Part shown: piece after piece, positions 59,491 through 64,000 of the stretch
Layout of the letters: the number at the start of each line of letters is the position of its first letter
Numbering within the stretch: position 1 is the stretch's first letter
Assembly (NCBI GenBank): GCA_025642075.2
Contig: JAODUO010000070.1
Span: 191,001-255,000, forward strand
From: Ridgeia piscesae
Taxonomy: Eukaryota > Annelida > Polychaeta > Sabellida > Siboglinidae
Reading direction: 5' to 3'
DNA: 64,000 nt
The notes under the pieces: generated by a model
Seen by the model: the letters and a program-made list of their open reading frames with translations, nothing else
The model's database searches: none
What the model was told of the DNA's origin: nothing
Translations under genes and position numbers: made by a program

Positions 59491-62400
59491 CACACACACA
59501 CCCTCGCACGCATGCACACACACACACATGCACACACACACCCTCGCACGCACACACACACACACATGCACATGCACACACACACCCTCGCACGCACGCA
59601 CACACACACACACACACACACACAAGATTTGCAAACACAAACGCGAAACTTCAAAGGAATTATATCTTTGAAAGTCTACATTTCTCTGATAGATATATCT
59701 TGATTTCGTTTTTGTAATACAAACATACGTATGCTTGCAGGTCGTTGACCTTGCAGTGACCCCTGGGGGGCTTGCTGTGTCATGTGACTCACTTGGTAAG
59801 ATGAAAATTTGGACAACAGACAACGGGGAAGTAAGAGTGAGTACTGTTTTGTGTTTGTTTTTGACATTTATTCGTCGTTCTCTAGAGGGTAACAGATAGC
59901 AGGCGAGAGCAACATTAGAAATACATAGATGAGGAATCTGAAACATGGCAATTTTTTTTTCATTTTTAGTAAGTTGTGAATGAGGCAGTGAGGGCCATAG
60001 CATGTTGGTCCCCCCACTTTGTTAGTGCTCCTGTCTATATCATCCTCACTGTAGTTGTTGTTCTCCAACCAATGTATGTCCTTCTTTTGGGGTTCGGGCA
60101 GCAGGAGACGTCTGTGGGAGATGTTGACATTGATGTTGATGACACTACTTTCGTTGTTTTTTGTGGCACTATTTTGGTGACACTATCATTGTCTTTGGTG
60201 ACACTACTTTGGTGACACTACTTTGATGGCACTCTGCTTTGGTGACACTACTTTGGTGGCACTGGTTTGGTGACATTACTTTGGTGACACTACTTTGGTG
60301 ACACTACTTTGGTGACATTACTTTTGTGACACCACTTTGGTGACACTACTTTGGTGACACTACTTTGGTGACACTGTAGAGAGACTTGGAGGGTCACCTT
60401 GGAGACGTCTATTCGTGTCGTTTCTTCCCTTCTGGAGTGGTCATTCTCAGTGGCAGTGCGGACATGCGGCTAAAGATCTGGTCAGCTGAAACTGGACAAT
60501 GTGCGGCCACTCTGATTGGCCACAATGGAGGTACCTTGTTATGACATCATAGCTAGTAGTCACATGACTGGATAGGTAAACGTATCAGGAATTAGATTTA
60601 ACATAAAATGTTAAACAATACTACAATACTCACAGTGAAACTGATAACTTTGAAATCACCACAAAGTAATTGTCATGATAGACTTCAGATTATGTAATGC
60701 TTCAAATAATGGATCATTGTAAACTTGCTTTTTATACGTCACCTGTTCTTTTAAGGTCACTGTTCTGATGTAATATTGTATAATATGCATTAGTTGAAAT
60801 TTGTAATGGCTTACAATTTCATATATCACATTTATTATGTGCAAGGTCAACCACAAGTTGTTATACTGTTTTACCTGTGCTACATGTAATAGTTCTTTCA
60901 GTCTTAACTTATGTTGGCATAACAAAATCTCGTATCTAATATGTACATGTACAGATTATATAATTTTTGGGGGAAAACAATGCTTAAATCAAGTTTATTA
61001 TGTTATTTATGTATGTTTTTAAGGTGTATATATATAAAAATAAATAAAAAATAAAACAACATATCTTCCCAGGTAGTTGTAAACAAAGATGACTTCAGAA
61101 TATTGTGTTTGTTCACATCATTATTTGATATATTCATGCTACATTACTTACAACTTAATCATTTATAAATGTATTTTGGTGTCCTACAACTATGGCTTTT
61201 TCCGTGTCAGCGATCAATGACACAGCCATCATAGAGCGAGGTCGTAATGTCGTGTCAGTGTCAAGTGACGGCACAGCGCGACTGTGGGACTGTGGCTCAC
61301 AGACTTGTCTGACGACAGTGTGGGCAGGGTGTGGCAGAATTGGGGGGTGTGCCATTGGCACCCCTCTCTCTGGCTGTCTGCCCTCTTCTCTCCCCCAAGG
61401 TACTCTCTTCAGTTACTCTCACCTGTCATTTTTATTAGCCATTTTTCTAAAGTTGCATTCCAAGTTAACATGACCATTTGTAACTTTTTTTTATTGACGA
61501 AAGTGCCAAAGTAGTCAGAATATTGAGGTGACCCCATTAGGGGAATTGTTTTCAAATACTATTGTTAAATAAATAATTTGGTATTGAGGTGGTCTTAATT
61601 GTGAGGTGGCTGTATTACATATGTAATTTGGGATTGAGATATTCTTAATTGTGAGGTGGCTGGATTATAAAAGTAATTTAGGACTGAGGTTGTCTTAATT
61701 GTTTAGTGGCTGGATTAGAGAAGTAATTTGTCACTGAGGTGGTCTTAATTGTGAGGTGGCTGCATTAGAGGAGTGACCACAGAGTGAGGTATAACTGTAG
61801 TTTGTGCATGTGTTGATGTGTTTTGTTGTTCAGAAGTGAATGAGGTGGGGACAGAGGGGAAGATGTTACTCCTCGCATGTGACAATGGACACCTTCGGGG
61901 TCACGCCCTTCAAGGGGGTGAAGAGGTATGGGTCACTTAAACAAGGATGTCTTACATGGAAAAAAATCGGGGAAAATTATCCCTTCAGTTTATTGTAAAA
62001 TCCTGTACTTCTCTATAAACTGTGTTTTTAGGATGGCCCAAATATGTTTTATGAAATAGATGGAATAATAAAATTCCAAAGTTGAAGTATTTCTGGAAAT
62101 TGCTGTGCTGCCACTTTGATAATATCAATGCAACTCATGGAAGATTCACTGAAGCAAAAGAAACATTAGCAATTTTACTCTAGAATATTTTTAATGCTGA
62201 GATTTTAATTCTCAAATAATTCCGTGACAGTTTGTTATAAACAATTTAGAATTTGTATCGAATGCTCAAGTGGACCACCATTTTGAAATATAGATTTACC
62301 TCTGTGTAACTTAAGTGTATTGGTCTCAATATAAAAGTGTCATTTATGGTGTGTTTACTACATGATCCAGTAAATGTTTGTCCCTGGTAAAAAAATTCAA

Positions 62401-64000
62401 CAAGAGTTGGACATTTTAAACAACCAAACAGCAAGGTTGATAACTTGGCAGCCATAAATCTCAGTCTTTAAATAATTTGACCAGGGGACAATTTCACTAA
62501 CGTTGTTAAGAGCTCTTAAACCTGATTTTGCTTCTTTAAAATAAATTTTGTTCCTTAACCGTAATCTTGAATATTGTAAAACTGTCAACATCATGAGGCA
62601 CCAATGGGACTGGTGTATCAAGGAAATAATGTCCTCGGTACTATGACAATGGGTATTTGCATTTTGAAGAAAAAAAAAATTTAAAACGCATTTTGCGTAA
62701 TGATGAATTTTCCATAAGAGCTCTTTGCCTTAGTGAAACGGTCCCCAGGTTTTCTGATGGATGTATTCTGGTTGTTTCAGATATTTGACTTGAGTTGTTG
62801 TGACGCTGTCAACTGTTGTACATTTGTGTCGGACACCCTCGTTGTGTGCGGGACACAGGACGGTCACATCTACCTCATTGACATCCGCAACACCTCGTAT
62901 GTCCAACAGACAAAACTGTAGATAGGAGTTCAGCATGTGATTTGGTTCCAGATTAATTTTGACAATAAAGTATCATCAATTTTGGTTTAGTAACCTGTTT
63001 GAATCCTTGTTTTGATTCAACAGAGTTGGTGATATTTGTAAATCAAATGTGAAAAGGAACATTCCACGTGGGGAGGCAAATAGTTAACATATGGATTACT
63101 GTTAATCAATTAATAAACTAGATATTAAATTTGTAACAAGTTAGCAAAATATCCATAGGCAAAATGTGTTTTATTTACAGTTCGTTATTTTGGATGCTAC
63201 CCTATTTTGTCAGATTTTCTACAAATTCTGATAAAATCGCTAGACCACGTAAATAGTTCTTATCACATTGTTCATTGTTTTTATAGTGTTCCACTGAAAA
63301 TTCAAAGTGAGAGCCGGTCGGCCATCTTGTCTCTGCTGCCATCCAGACAGGGCGTCTACATCAGCACGGGTGAGTTATGCAATGAAATCATCCTCACAAG
63401 CCAGGGGTCATTTGCGCTGACCATGTCTGCAAAGCGTGGGAGTGAAAGGAGGCGAATTAAAAAAATTATAGCAGTTGACTTCACCAGTCACTACTGTGTC
63501 AGCCGTGAGAACACCTCAAATACCCCCCCCCCCCTAATTTGACGACGGATACATGACTGGGGAATATAATGACCCATTCGCATCCTAAACATTGCATGCA
63601 GCATGAGCAGCGTGACTGAAATGATTCAAAATCATACCACGACTGGACGCTGACCACACTCCACTTGGGCGATTTCATTGGCTGACATTAAGAGCAATTT
63701 TTCAAAGAGATATCATTTAATAAAGCTTCTCACTTTCTTACCTTTCCTAATGACAAGTTGACACAATTCTTGCCCATAAAATTATTGTCTAATTTGCATT
63801 AACACCAGATGGCGCTACAAACACAATGTTTTGCTTGTGACAGGAGACGGATCGTGCTTTTACCAGAACCAGAGCTTTGAAACAATGACCGAGTTGACCG
63901 GTCCAGACTTAGATTCCGTCTACCGAGTGGCCACTGATGGGTGTTTCCTGTACACGGCGAGTCGGGACGGATCGGTCAGGAAGTACATCTGTCCAGCGGA
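54729..64000 (+). CDS. PAAF1: PAAF1, proteasomal ATPase-associated factor 1 (3'-partial, 11 exons)
   Basis: WD40 protein that binds the Rpt ATPases of the 19S particle and controls 26S proteasome assembly (yeast Rpn14 is the counterpart). Exons: 54729-54790, 54878-54918, 58183-58286, 59031-59138, 59741-59836, 60380-60530, 61211-61399, 61834-61925, 62781-62896, 63287-63369, 63844-64000. Phases agree and give 399 complete codons; human PAAF1 has 392 residues, so the stop should be only a few codons past the window. The N-terminus ([13 protein letters not shown]) matches the family. WD repeats include [80 protein letters not shown] and [12 protein letters not shown]. The ATG was chosen because the protein start aligns with the family and because A is at -3 in its context (ACAACAATGGCGG). 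Confidence 0.96.
54878..54918 (+). CDS. PAAF1: PAAF1 exon 2
   Basis: A 41-bp exon; acceptor GTTTGCAG, donor GTAAGC; phase 2 in, phase 1 out. Encodes [13 protein letters not shown], matching the GEAWLSCHPPGKP region of human PAAF1. Confidence 0.92.
55240..55350. other. Short inverted repeats in PAAF1 intron 2
   Basis: ACACTATGCT near 55309 pairs with AGCATAGTGT near 55346, and AACAACATATGTTGT near 55235 is a palindrome. The latter resembles the CAACAAAAG palindrome family farther downstream; possibly MITE remnants. Confidence 0.4.
55935..57842. repeat. 40-bp palindromic minisatellite, about 1.9 kb
   Basis: About 47 units of GCTGATCGGCATACATTAAC plus AACAAAAGxTTTGTTGTGTT. Each unit contains a near-perfect 19-bp palindrome, ACAACAAAAxTTTTGTTGT. 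The unit length is almost constant at 40, except one disturbed unit near 56985. It fills most of PAAF1 intron 2. Confidence 0.96.
57837..57885. other. 15-bp hairpin at the end of the 40-bp array
   Basis: CAACAAAAGTCTGGC and its perfect reverse complement GCCAGACTTTTGTTG are separated by about 20 bases, at the exact point where the array stops. It resembles the tip of an inverted-repeat element. Confidence 0.75.
58183..58286 (+). CDS. PAAF1: PAAF1 exon 3
   Basis: Acceptor TATTTTAG, donor GTAGGT; phase 1 in, phase 0 out. Encodes [20 protein letters not shown] and [15 protein letters not shown], matching the human GIPEVTASEGFTVNEI region. It follows the intron filled by the 40-bp array. Confidence 0.93.
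58287..59030. other. PAAF1 intron 3
   Basis: A minus-strand stretch from about 58860 to 58390 has coding-like composition and may be an old retroelement fragment, but I could not assign it. No exon found. Confidence 0.3.
59031..59138 (+). CDS. PAAF1: PAAF1 exon 4
   Basis: Acceptor GACGTTTCAG, donor GTAAGT; phase 0 both ends (36 codons). Encodes [20 protein letters not shown] and [16 protein letters not shown], matching SSKFLAPYTTFSRIHTKS. Confidence 0.93.
59295..59625. repeat. CA-rich complex microsatellite
   Basis: (CA)n with repeated CACACCCTCGCACGCA insertions about every 60 bases. Confidence 0.95.
59741..59836 (+). CDS. PAAF1: PAAF1 exon 5: WD40 repeat
   Basis: Acceptor GCTTGCAG, donor GTGAGT; phase 0 both ends (32 codons). 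Encodes [20 protein letters not shown] and [12 protein letters not shown]. Confidence 0.95.
60130..60379. repeat. 14-bp array GGTGACACTACTTT running into a PAAF1 acceptor
   Basis: About 16 loose units, regular at 60230-60370. The acceptor reads TTTGGTGACACTGTAG, a unit in which the ACTAC part has become ACTGTAG. Confidence 0.9.
60380..60530 (+). CDS. PAAF1: PAAF1 exon 6: WD40 repeat
   Basis: Acceptor GACACTGTAG, donor GTACCT; phase 0 in, phase 1 out. Encodes [40 protein letters not shown] and [10 protein letters not shown]. The acceptor AG sits in a variant unit of a 14-bp tandem repeat. Confidence 0.96.
60531..61210. other. PAAF1 intron 6
   Basis: AT-rich unique sequence; nothing recognised. 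Confidence 0.5.
61211..61399 (+). CDS. PAAF1: PAAF1 exon 7: WD40 repeat
   Basis: Acceptor TCCGTGTCAG, donor GTACTC; phase 1 in and out. Encodes [40 protein letters not shown] and [17 protein letters not shown], very close to human. Confidence 0.96.
61580..61790. repeat. Degenerate 55-60-bp repeat in PAAF1 intron 7
   Basis: Four copies of GAGGTGGTCTTAATTGTGAG GTGGCTG followed by xATTAxAxAAGTAATTTG. It is related to the start of the array at 12.78 kb. Confidence 0.75.
61834..61925 (+). CDS. PAAF1: PAAF1 exon 8
   Basis: Acceptor TGTTGTTCAG, donor GTATGG; phase 1 in, phase 0 out. Encodes [20 protein letters not shown] and [10 protein letters not shown], matching REVGTEAKMLLLAREDKKLQ. Confidence 0.95.
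62484..62746. mobile_element. MITE family with long inverted ends, copy 2
   Basis: 263 bp. Left end GGGGACAATTTCACTAACG with AAGAGCTCTTA; right end TAAGAGCTCTTTGCCTTAGT then GAAACGGTCCCC. The ends pair over about 30 bases with few mismatches. The interior matches copy 1 in order and orientation. Confidence 0.8.
62781..62896 (+). CDS. PAAF1: PAAF1 exon 9: WD40 repeat
   Basis: Acceptor GTTGTTTCAG, donor GTATGT; phase 0 in, phase 2 out. Encodes [20 protein letters not shown] and [18 protein letters not shown]. The acceptor lies only 34 bases after a complete MITE copy. Confidence 0.95.
63287..63369 (+). CDS. PAAF1: PAAF1 exon 10
   Basis: Acceptor TTTTTATAG, donor GTGAGT; phase 2 in, phase 1 out. 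Encodes [20 protein letters not shown] and QGVYIST, matching the human HRSGAPVLSLLSVRDGFIAS segment. Confidence 0.93.
63385..63715 (+). mobile_element. Unclassified dispersed repeat, copy 2
   Basis: Matches copy 1 at 24772-25150 in the same order: ATCCTCACAAGCCAG, CTAAACATTGCATGCAGCAT, GCTGACCACACT and GGGCGATTTCATTGGCTGAC. It lies in the last PAAF1 intron in the window. Confidence 0.6.
63844..64000 (+). CDS. PAAF1: PAAF1 exon 11, cut by window end
   Basis: Acceptor TTGTGACAG, phase 1 in. Encodes [40 protein letters not shown] and VRKYICPA, the last WD repeat. The human protein ends eight or nine residues after the equivalent point. Confidence 0.94.

Overview
This is a window of an animal nuclear genome: genes are split into short exons with GT-AG introns, introns hold most of the DNA, and there are tRNA-derived SINEs, LINE fragments, MITEs and many minisatellites. 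Protein resemblance and repeat style suggest a lophotrochozoan invertebrate, most likely a mollusc; that is an inference, not a proof. I rebuilt three protein-coding genes by joining exons whose splice phases agree throughout.

Layout. (1) 168-30344, plus strand: the 3' two thirds of a TIAM1/TIAM2/still-life Rac exchange factor (13 exons in the window, 957 residues; the 5' part lies left of the window), with RBD, PDZ, DH and PH domains. (2) 34719-49811, minus strand: a complete WDTC1 (adipose/DCAF9) gene, 14 coding exons and 710 residues, with WD40 repeats, a TPR block and more WD40 repeats. It is convergent with the TIAM gene. (3) 54729-64000, plus strand: PAAF1 (Rpn14-type proteasomal ATPase chaperone), 11 coding exons and 399 complete codons, cut by the window end probably just before its stop. 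It is divergent from WDTC1 across about 4.9 kb of repeat-rich intergenic DNA. The three proteins have no known common pathway beyond WDTC1 (CUL4-DDB1 ubiquitin ligase receptor) and PAAF1 (26S proteasome assembly) both belonging to ubiquitin-proteasome biology.

Repeats. More than 15 kb is tandem repeat: a 32-bp array (5.3-9.2 kb), a 34-bp array (18.3-21.5 kb), a 26-bp array (39.4-41.5 kb), a 21-bp array (41.9-42.7 kb), a 40-bp palindromic array (55.9-57.8 kb), and long (CA)n, (TA)n, (ACCG)n and CT-rich tracts. Dispersed elements include at least three related tRNA-SINE copies, another tRNA-like SINE, a MITE family with long inverted ends (three copies), LINE C-terminal fragments and a decayed Tc1/mariner-type transposase.

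The most striking pattern is that several intronic arrays are built from the splice junction of the exon they adjoin. Units at 16.4-17.15, 27.1-28.06, 38.8-39.06 and 46.4-46.6 kb carry copies of the 3' splice site plus the first coding bases of the next exon. Arrays at 26.1-26.7, 39.4-41.5 and 60.1-60.4 kb run into the acceptor so that the AG itself is a variant repeat unit. In one case 13 near-identical acceptors lie at 77/74-bp spacing ahead of a PH-domain exon. Some very long open frames in the window are repeat artefacts, not genes.
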